Of a stretch of 64,000 nucleotides of DNA, positions 56,185-64,000 are shown piece by piece; within the stretch, counting starts at the first letter, position 1; each line of letters starts with the position of its first letter. The stretch is from Emticicia aquatica (GTDB taxonomy: Bacteria > Bacteroidota > Bacteroidia > Cytophagales > Spirosomataceae), in contig NZ_CAKLPY010000002.1 in the NCBI RefSeq assembly GCF_923079645.1, positions 186,001-250,000 on the forward strand, written 5' to 3'. The position numbers and the translations under genes are program-made. A model generated the notes under the pieces. The model had not been told where the DNA came from. It worked only from the letters and a program-made list of their open reading frames with translations, and did no database searches.

Positions 56185-56407
56185 AGGAACAATTTTGGGG
56201 GAATAAGTTTTTTTACAATTAGAAAAAAATATACCTACCTTAAATGAATAAACGAATCAACTATATCAAATCAAAAGAAATACCGTTAGATTATTTTATA
56301 ATGTACGTTAAACGGCGTTCTTATCAAGCTTTTTTACAGTAAATTTTATTAATTTATTACAATCGTTCATTGATGACATTCATTGATTGTCCAAATTTTT
56401 CCTTAAA

Positions 56408-57859
56408 ATGAAGACTTTTTTCCACAATCTGTTGGGTAAAATAATCCCCAACGAATTATCCTTCGCTAATTTCCCTAAGGCTCTTTTGAGTTTTGTTTTT
56501 TCAATCGTGATAAGTATCACGATGCTCTCTTTTTTGAGTTTGATTACGTATAATAACCTACGAGACATGAGTCAACGCAACGCCGATGTGACGCATACTT
56601 ACCGAGTTAGGTTTAAAAATAAAGATTTAATAAAGACCTTAATTGACGTTGAAACGGGTCAAAGAGGTTATTTATTGACTGAAGATGATATTTTTTTAGA
56701 ACCTTATTTACAAGGAAAAACCAAAATTGGATTGATACAAAGTGAACTACGGGTTTTATTGAATGATAATAATCAGCAGAGCAAACGCCTCAATAAATTA
56801 GATGAATTGATTGCCAGAAAGTTGATAATCATGGAAAATGGCATCAAAAATCTCAAAAAAAACAGAACAATTGATACCTTAAATTTGTACCTTGGCAAAA
56901 TTTATATGGATAAAATAAGGTCTTTTTCGGAGCAAATTGACGACGAAGAAATATTACTTTTAAAATATCGAAATGACCTCCAACAAAGTGCCGATACCAG
57001 TATAACTTATTATTTATTTGGCCTTTCGGGCGTTTCATTGGCTTTTTTGTTAGTGTTTTTTCGCCTATTATATTTAGAACTCAAACGTAGAATTGGATTT
57101 CAAAATACCTTAGAAAATAAACTTGCCGAACTCGAACGCACAAATGCTGAACTTGAGCAGTTTGCTCACATCACTTCACACGACTTACAAGAACCTTTAC
57201 GTAAAATTAGGGCATTTTCGGAACGTTTGAACGCTAAACAAGGCGACCAATTGAGTGAAGATGCTAAAGCTAATATCAAAAAAATAAATCAATCGGCTAG
57301 CCGAATGCAACAACTTATCAACGATTTATTGGCGTTTTCGAGAGTTACAAATATTAAAGATTATAAACATGATGATATAAATTTGAATGAAATCATTAAA
57401 GAATCATTGGAAGATTTTTCGGAATATATTTCTCAAAAAGATGCGACTATCATAACCGACAAGCTGCCTATTATCAAAGGAGTGAGGGTGCAATTTGTGC
57501 AATTATTCAATAATTTATTATCAAATTCGCTCAAATATAGCCGACAAGAAATTAGACCATTAATAAAAATTCAGTACAAGCAAGTAAGTGGCTCAGAGAT
57601 TCCGAATGCAGGCATTTTGCAGAAAGAGAACCTTTATCATCGACTAACATTTATTGATAATGGCATCGGTTTTGAAGAACAATATTCTGAAAAGATTTTC
57701 ACTATTTTTCAGCGTTTACACAATAAAAACGAATACGAAGGTACTGGGATTGGTCTTGCTCTTTGTCGAAGAATTGTAACAAATCACAACGGCTATATTC
57801 TGACTGAAGTAAAAAAAGGGCATATTGGTGCGATATTTCACATATATTTGCCATCATAA
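56408..57859 (+). CDS. CHASE3-domain sensor histidine kinase
   Basis: 483 residues: N-terminal membrane helix (~25-45), periplasmic CHASE3 domain with the DVETGQRGYLLTEDD signature, second helix (~205-225), coiled coil, HisKA in FAHITSHDLQEPLRKIRAF, HATPase with LFNNLLSNSLKY, DNGIGFEEQYSEKIFTIFQRLH and GTGIGLALCRRI. The longer frame starts at TTG 56387; ATG at 56408 is preferred. Divergent from rpoN and 18 bp ahead of its probable partner regulator. Confidence 0.93.
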   Translation: MKTFFHNLLGKIIPNELSFANFPKALLSFVFSIVISITMLSFLSLITYNNLRDMSQRNADVTHTYRVRFKNKDLIKTLIDVETGQRGYLLTEDDIFLEPYLQGKTKIGLIQSELRVLLNDNNQQSKRLNKLDELIARKLIIMENGIKNLKKNRTIDTLNLYLGKIYMDKIRSFSEQIDDEEILLLKYRNDLQQSADTSITYYLFGLSGVSLAFLLVFFRLLYLELKRRIGFQNTLENKLAELERTNAELEQFAHITSHDLQEPLRKIRAFSERLNAKQGDQLSEDAKANIKKINQSASRMQQLINDLLAFSRVTNIKDYKHDDINLNEIIKESLEDFSEYISQKDATIITDKLPIIKGVRVQFVQLFNNLLSNSLKYSRQEIRPLIKIQYKQVSGSEIPNAGILQKENLYHRLTFIDNGIGFEEQYSEKIFTIFQRLHNKNEYEGTGIGLALCRRIVTNHNGYILTEVKKGHIGAIFHIYLPS

Positions 57860-57876
57860 AAAATGTTCATACCATA

Positions 57877-58302
57877 ATGAATAGAAACGTAAGGGTTATC
57901 ATTTGTGACGATGACGAAGATGACTTGTTCCTAATAAAATCCGTTTTAGAAGATATTCAATTTAAAAATCAAACTGTTTTTCTAAAAAATGGTTTTGAAG
58001 TGATGGAAACTCTCCAAAAAAATGACCGTGATGCAACAGTTGGATTAATTTTGTTGGATTTGAATATGCCAAAAATGGATGGTCGGGAAGTTTTGAAAGC
58101 CATTAAATCTAATCCAGATTATTGTCGTATTCCTGTGGTTATCCTTACTACTTCTGGTTCGCCTCAAGATATTGAGCAATGCTACGCTTTAGGTGCAAAT
58201 TGCTTCATTTCCAAACCTTCATCTTACGATGGGCTAAATGATGTAATTGCTACATTGAGCAAATTTTGGATTGATTTGTGCCACCTTCCAGTTAGAAGTT
58301 AG
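57877..58302 (+). CDS. Single-domain response regulator, Rcp1-like
   Basis: 141 residues, receiver only: CDDDEDDLFLI, phospho-Asp in LILLDLNMPKMDGREVL, T in ILTTSGSP, K in CFISKPSS, C-terminal tail FWIDLCHLP. Close in sequence to the regulator at 51537-51989, so the two may be paralogues. Follows the CHASE3 kinase by 18 bp. Confidence 0.93.
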   Translation: MNRNVRVIICDDDEDDLFLIKSVLEDIQFKNQTVFLKNGFEVMETLQKNDRDATVGLILLDLNMPKMDGREVLKAIKSNPDYCRIPVVILTTSGSPQDIEQCYALGANCFISKPSSYDGLNDVIATLSKFWIDLCHLPVRS

Positions 58303-58341
58303 TAATTCTAAAAATCTTTTTTATTGAATAAATACAAGCAT

Positions 58342-58358
58342 GTGGCACGATTTTTTGA
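58342..58358 (+). promoter_or_regulatory. Sigma-54-like -24 element, weak
   Basis: GTGGCACGA is an excellent -24 half. The -12 half would read TTGAA after 5 nt, or TTTGA after 4, instead of TTGCA after 4, so the spacing or sequence is imperfect. It is the only intergenic TGGCAC I found, 40 nt before the ATG of the next regulator. Confidence 0.3.
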
Positions 58359-58383
58359 ATTTATACGCTAAAATAAACTGCAA

Positions 58384-58752
58384 ATGAATGAAGATAGCGT
58401 GAGAAATTTATACCCAAAAGCTTTAATCATTGATGACGAAATTGATACTTGCCTTTTATTAGGAATGTTGCTAAAAAAATTCGGAATCTCCTCCGTTATT
58501 GCTCATAATTTAGCCGACGGTTTTGCGATGTTAATGACAGAAAAGCCATTAATTATTTTCTTAGACAATGACCTTCCTGATGGTCGAGGTATTGAATACA
58601 TTGAGCAAATTAAAAAACAAATTCCTACTTCAAAATTAGTCATGATGACCGCCATGAGTTCGCTGTCTAAACAAGCATTAAATTTAGGTGCGGATGGTTT
58701 TATTGAAAAACCGCTCGATATTCATAAAATTGAACGTATTTTACATCAATAA
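58384..58752 (+). CDS. Single-domain response regulator
   Basis: 122 residues, receiver only: IIDDEIDTC, phospho-Asp in IIFLDNDLPDGRG, T in MMTAMSS, K in GFIEKPLD. It differs from the Rcp1-like pair and is closer to NtrC-type receivers. 81 bp after the preceding regulator, with a possible own promoter. No output domain. Confidence 0.9.
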   Translation: MNEDSVRNLYPKALIIDDEIDTCLLLGMLLKKFGISSVIAHNLADGFAMLMTEKPLIIFLDNDLPDGRGIEYIEQIKKQIPTSKLVMMTAMSSLSKQALNLGADGFIEKPLDIHKIERILHQ

Positions 58753-58790
58753 AAGAACTCCCAACGGCTTTACCATTGGGAGTTCTTTTT
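58751..58790. terminator. Bidirectional terminator
   Basis: AAAAGAACTCCCA / TGGGAGTTCTTTT 13-bp stem between convergent genes. Confidence 0.9.
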
Positions 58791-58803
58791 ATTGATTCAA
58801 GAA

Positions 58804-59055
58804 TTAATCTAATTTTTCTTTGATATCTTTTTTTAATTCTTCCGCTTTCTGTTTGGTTTTTTCCCAAGTTTCGCTCGCATTTTCTTTCAAATCATCCCAT
58901 TTTTCGCTAGCTTTTTCCTTTAAATCAACAGCTCCAATTTTCACATCATCTACTTTTTCTTGGAGTTTTGCTTTGGCTAATGCTACTTTTTTATCGAATG
59001 TTTCAGCTTTGTGTTCAGCTGCTTTGTCGAGTAATTCTTCTTTTTTGTTATCCAT
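58804..59055 (-). CDS. Amphipathic helical stress-type protein (YtxH/LEA-like)
   Basis: 83 residues, almost entirely Lys/Glu/Asp/Ala in helical repeats (LKEKASEKWDDLKENASETWEKTKQKAEELKK). An 11-residue periodicity with W and K/E recalls LEA- or apolipoprotein-like proteins. No signal peptide. 14 bp downstream of the barrel gene, so in the same unit as the OmpA-like gene. Function unknown. Confidence 0.75.
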   Translation of the reverse strand: MDNKKEELLDKAAEHKAETFDKKVALAKAKLQEKVDDVKIGAVDLKEKASEKWDDLKENASETWEKTKQKAEELKKDIKEKLD

Positions 59056-59069
59056 GATTATTGTGTGTT

Positions 59070-59693
59070 TTAAAAAGTGAAACCAATATTTAATTGTCCA
59101 ACAGAGTTTTTAGAATCTCCCAAAAATATCTTTGCCGATTCGGAATTGGCAATTTTTTGCAAACCATAGCTATAACGTGTTCCAACCATTAATTTGCCAA
59201 AATATAAACTCAAGCCAGCTGTCAAGCCATAATCGAAGCTTTTATAATTATCTTTATTCAAAAGTATTTCGCTCGCATTTCCGTTATCTGCTTTACTTTT
59301 TGAGGAGGCATTAACCAAAAATCCGCCATAAGCTCCTGCATGAATATCAATTACATTACCAATTTTATAGGTAAGTAAAAGTGGTACTTCAGCATAATCT
59401 AATTTAAAGGTTGTTTCGCCTTGAAATGTATTCAAAATATTGTAATGAGCGGTTGTTCCTTTAGTTGAATAGGCTATTTCTGGTTGAAAATATAATACCC
59501 CTTTTATAAGCGGAACTTGCGTAAATAACCCCACATTGAAACCATATCTTGGATTACGGTCGCTCACATCTTTGATATAAAGATTAGAAGCATTCAAACC
59601 TCCTCTAATACCAGACTTTGCTGTTTGTGCTTGTGTTTTTTGAAGAAGACCCAAGGCTACAATAAATGCCATTATAACGATTTTAAATTTCAT
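59070..59693 (-). CDS. Outer-membrane beta-barrel protein (porin family)
   Basis: 207 residues: signal peptide (MKFKIVIMAFIVALGLLQKTQAQ), then eight or so amphipathic strands ending QLNIGFTF (C-terminal Phe). GIRGGLNASNLYIKDV and RYGFNVGLFTQVPLIKG mark the PF13568-type outer membrane barrel of Bacteroidota. No ligand is indicated. Probable co-transcription with the OmpA gene (59 bp before) and the helical protein (after). Confidence 0.9.
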   Translation of the reverse strand: MKFKIVIMAFIVALGLLQKTQAQTAKSGIRGGLNASNLYIKDVSDRNPRYGFNVGLFTQVPLIKGVLYFQPEIAYSTKGTTAHYNILNTFQGETTFKLDYAEVPLLLTYKIGNVIDIHAGAYGGFLVNASSKSKADNGNASEILLNKDNYKSFDYGLTAGLSLYFGKLMVGTRYSYGLQKIANSESAKIFLGDSKNSVGQLNIGFTF

Positions 59694-59752
59694 CTTAATT
59701 TTGATTTTAAGTAAATAATATAATTATTAAAAGTTGGTGGATAATGATTGAT

Positions 59753-60460
59753 TTATTTCAAACTTACTGGCGAACCTGCTTCTTTTTTCATTTGTTCACT
59801 GGCATAAATACCCATTTCTACCCGACGATTTTGCTGGCGACCAGCCTCCGAATTATTACTTGCCACTGGATTCGCTTCACCCATTCCTACAATTTTGATT
59901 CGATTGGGAGCAATTCCTTCGGCTATCAAAAAATTACCAACCGAATTTGCACGCATTTCGGATAACCTTTTATTGTAAGCCAATGACCCAATACTATCTG
60001 TATTGCCTTCAATCAAGAGTTCTATTTGAGCATCTTTTTTTAGCGTTTCGGCCATATTTTTAAGGTTCATCATTGTTTTAGGAAGCAAAACTGATGAGCC
60101 AAAATCAAACAAAAGGCTATTGCCCATAGTCAATTTTACCCCCTCACCCACTCTTTCAACTTTGGCTTTATCTCCTAAATCTTCTCTTAACTTTTCAGCT
60201 TTTTTATCCATAATATCGCCAATGACTGCTCCCGCCGCACCTCCAACGGTCGCTCCAATAATTGCACCGATTGCTGTATTACTTTTATTTTTCCCGATAA
60301 TGCCACCAATAACTGCTCCCGAGCCAGCCCCAATAATTGCTCCTTTTTGGGATTTTTTTAAAGGACTTTTTTTCTTTGTTGCCTGCCCAAACGATGCAAC
60401 TGTATTACCCATTAAAAATAAACCAATACAGGCTACTGTGATGATATTTTTTGCGTTCAT
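59753..60460 (-). CDS. OmpA-family protein with glycine-zipper domain
   Basis: 235 residues: signal peptide (~1-25), a glycine-zipper segment (GAIIGAGSGAVIGGIIGKNK...GAIIGATVGGAAGAVIG, ~40-85), and an OmpA C-terminal peptidoglycan-binding domain (GNTDSIGSLAYNKRLSEMRANSV; NRRVEMGI). Links a membrane to the cell wall. Upstream lies CTTGGAATGGTATTTTT (60533-60517). Confidence 0.93.
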   Translation of the reverse strand: MNAKNIITVACIGLFLMGNTVASFGQATKKKSPLKKSQKGAIIGAGSGAVIGGIIGKNKSNTAIGAIIGATVGGAAGAVIGDIMDKKAEKLREDLGDKAKVERVGEGVKLTMGNSLLFDFGSSVLLPKTMMNLKNMAETLKKDAQIELLIEGNTDSIGSLAYNKRLSEMRANSVGNFLIAEGIAPNRIKIVGMGEANPVASNNSEAGRQQNRRVEMGIYASEQMKKEAGSPVSLK

Positions 60461-60516
60461 GTTCTTCTTGATTTTTTATTTAAAACTAAATATTTTAAAT
60501 GCTTACTTTGATTAAT

Positions 60517-60533
60517 AAAAATACCATTCCAAG
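60517..60533 (-). promoter_or_regulatory. CTTGGAAT motif upstream of the OmpA gene
   Basis: On the minus strand, CTTGGAATGGTATTTTT, ~70 nt before the ATG at 60460. Matches 14 of 17 positions of the element at 49216-49232. Confidence 0.4.
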
Positions 60534-60699
60534 ATTATTAAAAAACGCAAATAGCACACAATTAACTTATAATAAACACTTTACAGATTCAGGTGAACTA
60601 ATTTTGTGTTTTCTAATGAGTATCTTTTTCCTCATTTTGGGATTTAAAAAGTATTTATTTACCCTATTTAATTTCTTAAAAACTTAAAATTTATCCATA

Positions 60700-60735
60700 A
60701 AAAAAGACCACGCTTGGGCGAGGCCTTTCTCACAA
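60700..60735 (-). terminator. Terminator of the coiled-coil lipoprotein gene
   Basis: AGGCCTCGC / GCGTGGTCT stem (one mismatch, one G-T) with a short loop and a T run on the minus strand, ~15 bp after the stop. Confidence 0.8.
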
Positions 60736-60746
60736 ATTCTTATAAT

Positions 60747-61205
60747 TTATTGTTCAAAACTTGACTGCATTCCATCAATTTTAGTATTAAGGTCATGCTT
60801 AAATTGTTTCCAATCACGCTTAATGTCTTTACCAACTTCAACCAAATCGTTATCTAATTCTTTCAAATTATCTTTCAACTTTTCTCGTCGAGTTTCAAGT
60901 TTTGATTTTTCTTCATTAGTCGATTTCTTGATTTTTGCATTTATATCATCAATTTCTGAATTAATTTTTTCTCGACGTTCTTCAATTTTAATTGATAATT
61001 CCTTGCGAGATTCCTCGATATCATTTGCAGTTTCATCCGCAGCATCTTTGATTGTATCGGCGGCATCATCAGCTTTTTCGGCTACTTTATCTTGAGCATC
61101 TTGTAAATCATTCGCTGCATCTTTTTTTTCATCACGCGAACAAGCTCCTAATGTAAAAATTCCCAAAGCAGCACCAAAAACTATAAATTTGATTGTTTTT
61201 TTCAT
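60747..61205 (-). CDS. Coiled-coil lipoprotein, unknown
   Basis: 152 residues: lipoprotein signal ending LGACS (C22), an Asp/Ala-rich helical segment (DAANDLQDAQDKVAEKADDAADTIKDAADE), then a charged coiled coil. The pattern resembles small stress lipoproteins and apolipoprotein-like repeats. Upstream is the TGAGGAATG motif (61265-61245). Monocistronic. Confidence 0.85.
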   Translation of the reverse strand: MKKTIKFIVFGAALGIFTLGACSRDEKKDAANDLQDAQDKVAEKADDAADTIKDAADETANDIEESRKELSIKIEERREKINSEIDDINAKIKKSTNEEKSKLETRREKLKDNLKELDNDLVEVGKDIKRDWKQFKHDLNTKIDGMQSSFEQ

Positions 61206-61244
61206 GATATTCTTTTTTTAGATAATTAATGATTGAATAATGAA

Positions 61245-61265
61245 AAAAATCATTCCTCATTTTTT
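61245..61265 (-). promoter_or_regulatory. GGAATG motif upstream of the coiled-coil lipoprotein
   Basis: On the minus strand, TAAAAAA-TGAGGAATG-A-T-tract; GGAATG ends 46 nt before the ATG. Nearly identical to the element at 49186-49206. Confidence 0.45.
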
Positions 61266-61420
61266 ACAGAAAAAAAGTTAGAAAGAAATGAAAAAAATGT
61301 AGATAATTTTCCTCAAAATGATACTTTTCTCTCTATTCGCTAAAATTTAATCCCTCAAAATTCATTGGGCTTTTCTACATTTTTTTCTAATTTTAAATTT
61401 TTCAACCCAATACCCAAAAT

Positions 61421-62494
61421 ATGCTTATAATTGACGCCCATCTGGACATTGCAATGAACGCCATTGAATGGAATCGTGATTTTAGAAAATCTATTTTTGA
61501 CATCCGTGAACGTGAAAAAGGCATGACCGATAAACCTGACCGAGCAAAAGGGACAGTTTCTTTGCCTGAACTACGCAAAGGAAATATCGGTCTCATTGTT
61601 GCCACACAATTGGCTCGGTACGTTGCTCCAGATAGCGTGATAAGTGGTTATAATTCACCCGAAATCGCTTGGGGAATTACGCAAGCCCAACTTGCTTGGT
61701 ACATTGCTATGGAAGATTTGGGCGAAATGGTACAAATAAACAATCTTACAGCTTTAGAAAATCATTTGAAGCTTTGGCAGGATGATAGCATTTCTAATGA
61801 AACAAAACCTGTCGGTTATATTTTAAGTCTCGAAGGAGCAGATTCGCTTATCAATTTATCATATTTAGAAAAAGCTTATGCTTACGGTTTACGTGCTTGT
61901 GGCCCTGCCCATTACGGCCCAGGACGCTACGCACCTGGCACAACAATGTCGGGCGGTTTAACCAAAATGGGCCGAGAGTTGGTGCAAGAAATGGATAAGC
62001 TCAACATGATTTTGGATGTAACGCACTTAACAGATGAAGGATTTACAGAAGCATTGTCTTTGTTTAAAGGCAACGTTTGGGCTAGCCATCATAACTGTCG
62101 CTCACTTGTTGATTATCAACGTCAATTGACTGATGAACAAATTAAAATTTTGATTGAAAGAGGAGCTGTTATCGGAGGTGTTTTGGATGCGTGGATGCTA
62201 GTACCAAACTGGACAAGAGGAAAAGATACTCCGCTCGAACGTGGTGTGACACTCGAAAAACTGATTGATAATTATGACCATATTTGTCAAATTGCAGGTA
62301 ATGCCAATCATATTGCTATTGGTAGCGATTTGGATGGTTGTTTCGGAACTGAACAAACGCCTAGTGACCTCGAAACGATTGCGGATTTGCAAAAACTACA
62401 AGGTTTACTTACCAACAGAGGATATTCGGAGGATGACATTAAAAAAGTTTTTCACGGAAATTGGTTGCGTTTTTTAAGAAAAGCTTGGCGTTAA
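61421..62494 (+). CDS. M19 membrane-dipeptidase-family peptidase
   Basis: 357 residues. Zinc-site residues of the family are visible: DAHLD (H7, D9), SLEGAD (bridging Glu), VTHLTDEG, SHHNCR and GSDLDGCFG. No signal peptide, so likely cytoplasmic, unlike mammalian renal dipeptidase. Hydrolyses dipeptides, possibly including D-amino acids. Begins a short plus-strand run. Confidence 0.93.
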   Translation: MLIIDAHLDIAMNAIEWNRDFRKSIFDIREREKGMTDKPDRAKGTVSLPELRKGNIGLIVATQLARYVAPDSVISGYNSPEIAWGITQAQLAWYIAMEDLGEMVQINNLTALENHLKLWQDDSISNETKPVGYILSLEGADSLINLSYLEKAYAYGLRACGPAHYGPGRYAPGTTMSGGLTKMGRELVQEMDKLNMILDVTHLTDEGFTEALSLFKGNVWASHHNCRSLVDYQRQLTDEQIKILIERGAVIGGVLDAWMLVPNWTRGKDTPLERGVTLEKLIDNYDHICQIAGNANHIAIGSDLDGCFGTEQTPSDLETIADLQKLQGLLTNRGYSEDDIKKVFHGNWLRFLRKAWR

Positions 62495-62529
62495 CTATTA
62501 TTTTTTTCAATCAATTTAATTATTCTTTC

Positions 62530-63240
62530 ATGAAAAAACCATTACTCTTTCTCACCACATTAAGTTGTATTTCATTCTCGAATTTTGCTCAATCATTTAT
62601 TCCCGCCTTCGACCGATTTTCAGGAAAAGAAGTAGCCTACATTTACCTCGAAAATGGCACTAAAGTAGAAGGAACAATTGACGACCTCGACCGTAAAAAA
62701 GGCCTTATCGAAGAAGTAACAATTTTACCAACAGGGCAAAAGAAAAAGAAAACTTTTGAACCAAAAGATATTAAAACGATGTATTTGCCTGCAAGTGGCT
62801 ACAATAAATTGGCAAACTCACTTGACCAAGCTTATAATGCCCAAAAATGGAAAAACAATAGCGTTAACATGGAAATCATCAATAAAGGCTATGCTTATTT
62901 TGAAAAAGTAAAAGTAAAAATCAAAAAAGATACTGAAGAATTATTGATGCAAATGGTTAATCCATCATTTTCACTAAAAATCAAAGTTTTCCATGACCCA
63001 CTAGCTCAAGAATCAATGAGATTTGGCGTAGGCGGTATCACAATGGCAGGTGGCGACGACAAATCATATTATGTGCAGGTTGGAAACGAAGTTGCCGAAA
63101 AACTCAAAAAGAAAGACTACGACGACGAATACACAAACCTCTATAAGGATTGTCCAACTTTGCTTCAAAAATTAAAATCTGACCACCGCTGGACTAATTT
63201 TGATAAGCATTTGTTAGAATATACAACGATCTGTAAGTAG
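62530..63240 (+). CDS. Exported protein of unknown function
   Basis: 236 residues: signal peptide (MKKPLLFLTTLSCISFSNFA), then a soluble body with YIYLENGTKVEGTIDDLDRKKG and a GITMAGGDDKSYYVQVG segment. The frame can be extended to TTG 62461, but that overlaps the dipeptidase and destroys the signal peptide, so ATG 62530 is used. I do not recognise a family. Starts 35 bp after the dipeptidase and may be co-transcribed with it. Confidence 0.8.
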   Translation: MKKPLLFLTTLSCISFSNFAQSFIPAFDRFSGKEVAYIYLENGTKVEGTIDDLDRKKGLIEEVTILPTGQKKKKTFEPKDIKTMYLPASGYNKLANSLDQAYNAQKWKNNSVNMEIINKGYAYFEKVKVKIKKDTEELLMQMVNPSFSLKIKVFHDPLAQESMRFGVGGITMAGGDDKSYYVQVGNEVAEKLKKKDYDDEYTNLYKDCPTLLQKLKSDHRWTNFDKHLLEYTTICK

Positions 63241-63373
63241 ACAAACATATAAATCTTTACATTATGACGAACTTTTTATTGGGTTCGTCTTTTTTTTTAT
63301 TTGTCTATACAAGTTTATTCGTTTTTCTTAGTAGATTTGGTCTCTATATTCAACCTATTTCATATCTATTAAA

Positions 63374-64000
63374 ATGCAAGATAAATCAACAAGCAGACGA
63401 AATTTTATTAAAAGTTCTGCCATCGCTGCCAGTGGCTTTTTTATTGTGCCTCGCCACGTTTTGGGCAAAGGATTCATTGCTCCAAGTGATAAGTTAAACA
63501 TAGCTGCCATCGGTGCTGGCGGCAAAGGTGCTTCAGATATTAACAATGCATATAACAACGGAGTGAATAATGTAGTAGCTCTTTGTGATGTTGATATGGC
63601 TCGATGCAAAGCTAGTCTCGACAAGTTTCCAAATGCCAAGCGTTATAAAGATTTCAGAATAATGCTTGAAGAAATGAAAGGCGACATTGATGCTGTAACT
63701 ATTTCAACTCCTGACCATCAACATGCAGTTGCCGCAATGGCTTCAATGCAAATGGGCAAGCACGTTTATGTACAAAAACCATTAACACACGATATTTATG
63801 AAGCTCGTACACTAACCGAAGGGGCGAGAAAATACAAAGTCGTTACGCAAATGGGTAACCAAGGTTCATCAAATCCTACTCAAAAAGTAATGATGGACTG
63901 GCTCGATAAAGGCCTCATTGGAAAAGTAAGCGAAGTACATATCTGGACAAATCGCCCAGTTTGGCCACAAGGAAACCCTGTTCCAACTGATAAACCCAAA
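63374..64000 (+). CDS. Gfo/Idh/MocA oxidoreductase, Tat-exported, truncated by window end
   Basis: 209 residues visible. Tat signal TSRRNFIKSSAIAASGFFIVP (residues 6 onward), then the NAD(P) fold LNIAAIGAGGKGASDI, ALCDVD, DAVTISTPDHQHAVAAMASMQMGKHVYVQKPLTHD with the EKP-type motif here QKP, and MGNQGSSNPTQ. Probably a periplasmic sugar or cyclitol dehydrogenase. The C-terminal domain lies beyond the window. Confidence 0.9.
   Translation, partial: MQDKSTSRRNFIKSSAIAASGFFIVPRHVLGKGFIAPSDKLNIAAIGAGGKGASDINNAYNNGVNNVVALCDVDMARCKASLDKFPNAKRYKDFRIMLEEMKGDIDAVTISTPDHQHAVAAMASMQMGKHVYVQKPLTHDIYEARTLTEGARKYKVVTQMGNQGSSNPTQKVMMDWLDKGLIGKVSEVHIWTNRPVWPQGNPVPTDKPK

Noticed and set aside
60499..60687. 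62-residue plus-strand frame between the OmpA gene and the lipoprotein
   Set aside because: It covers the OmpA leader and GGAAT motif on the other strand, has no signal or family resemblance and low-complexity composition.
63264..63497. Hydrophobic 77-residue frame before the Gfo/Idh gene
   Set aside because: It overlaps the Tat signal of the real gene out of frame; the Tat motif and NAD fold settle the correct frame.

Overview
The window is AT-rich chromosomal DNA of a Bacteroidota bacterium, most likely order Cytophagales (Emticicia/Arcicella-like; the genus is inference only). The evidence is a SusC/SusD pair, an Oar-type TonB receptor, PafA-type alkaline phosphatase, lipoprotein FKBPs, a small RRM protein with a Gly-rich tail, almost no Shine-Dalgarno sequences, and promoters of the Bacteroidota form TTTG/TTG-N19-20-TAnnTTTG. 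I see no rRNA, IS element, integrase, CRISPR array or phage. It reads as ordinary core genome plus a signalling and envelope region at 48.9-61.2 kb.

Layout. 0-11 kb: partial KdsD-type isomerase, RecQ with an acidic insert, RRM protein, a SusC/SusD pair without an adjacent hydrolase, an SDR, RlmN. 11-15 kb: AraC regulator divergent from an MFS transporter and a cytoplasmic trehalase, with an intrinsic terminator in the leader. 15-28 kb: vanadium-haloperoxidase-like lipoprotein, type II serine dehydratase, peroxiredoxin, HisIE, tRNA-Gly and tRNA-Leu, Upf1-like helicase, sterol-desaturase-like protein, a GmhB-like phosphatase, arginine decarboxylase, Mpl ligase, a NUMOD4/HNH-type protein. 28-38 kb: a small HExxH protein, PafA, DHH phosphoesterase, two FKBP lipoproteins, ornithine aminotransferase with a divergent Lrp/AsnC regulator, cysteine desulfurase. 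38-48.2 kb: Oar-like receptor, RibBA, the UDP-glucose to UDP-glucuronate to UDP-xylose pair (Ugd, Uxs), and a Tat-exported gluconate-dehydrogenase-subunit-3/GMC oxidoreductase pair.

48.9-61.2 kb is the most coherent region. A minus-strand array runs rpoN (sigma-54), an NtrC-type activator with GAFTGA, a PAS kinase, an Rcp1-like receiver, then a receiver-PAS-kinase hybrid. Divergent from it lie a CHASE3 kinase and two receiver proteins. On both sides are small envelope or stress-type genes: an Lmo0937-family peptide, a TspO-like protein, an OmpA/glycine-zipper protein with a beta-barrel and an amphipathic helical protein, and a coiled-coil lipoprotein. Four of these units carry a GGAAT-centred upstream motif, in two closely matching pairs, suggesting a shared regulator. 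61-64 kb: M19 dipeptidase, an exported protein of unknown function, and a truncated Tat-dependent Gfo/Idh/MocA oxidoreductase.

Several longer open frames begin at TTG or inside promoters; I moved those starts (HisIE, DHH protein, Uxs, GMC oxidoreductase, DoxX protein, CHASE3 kinase, small lipoprotein, and the exported protein at 62.5 kb).
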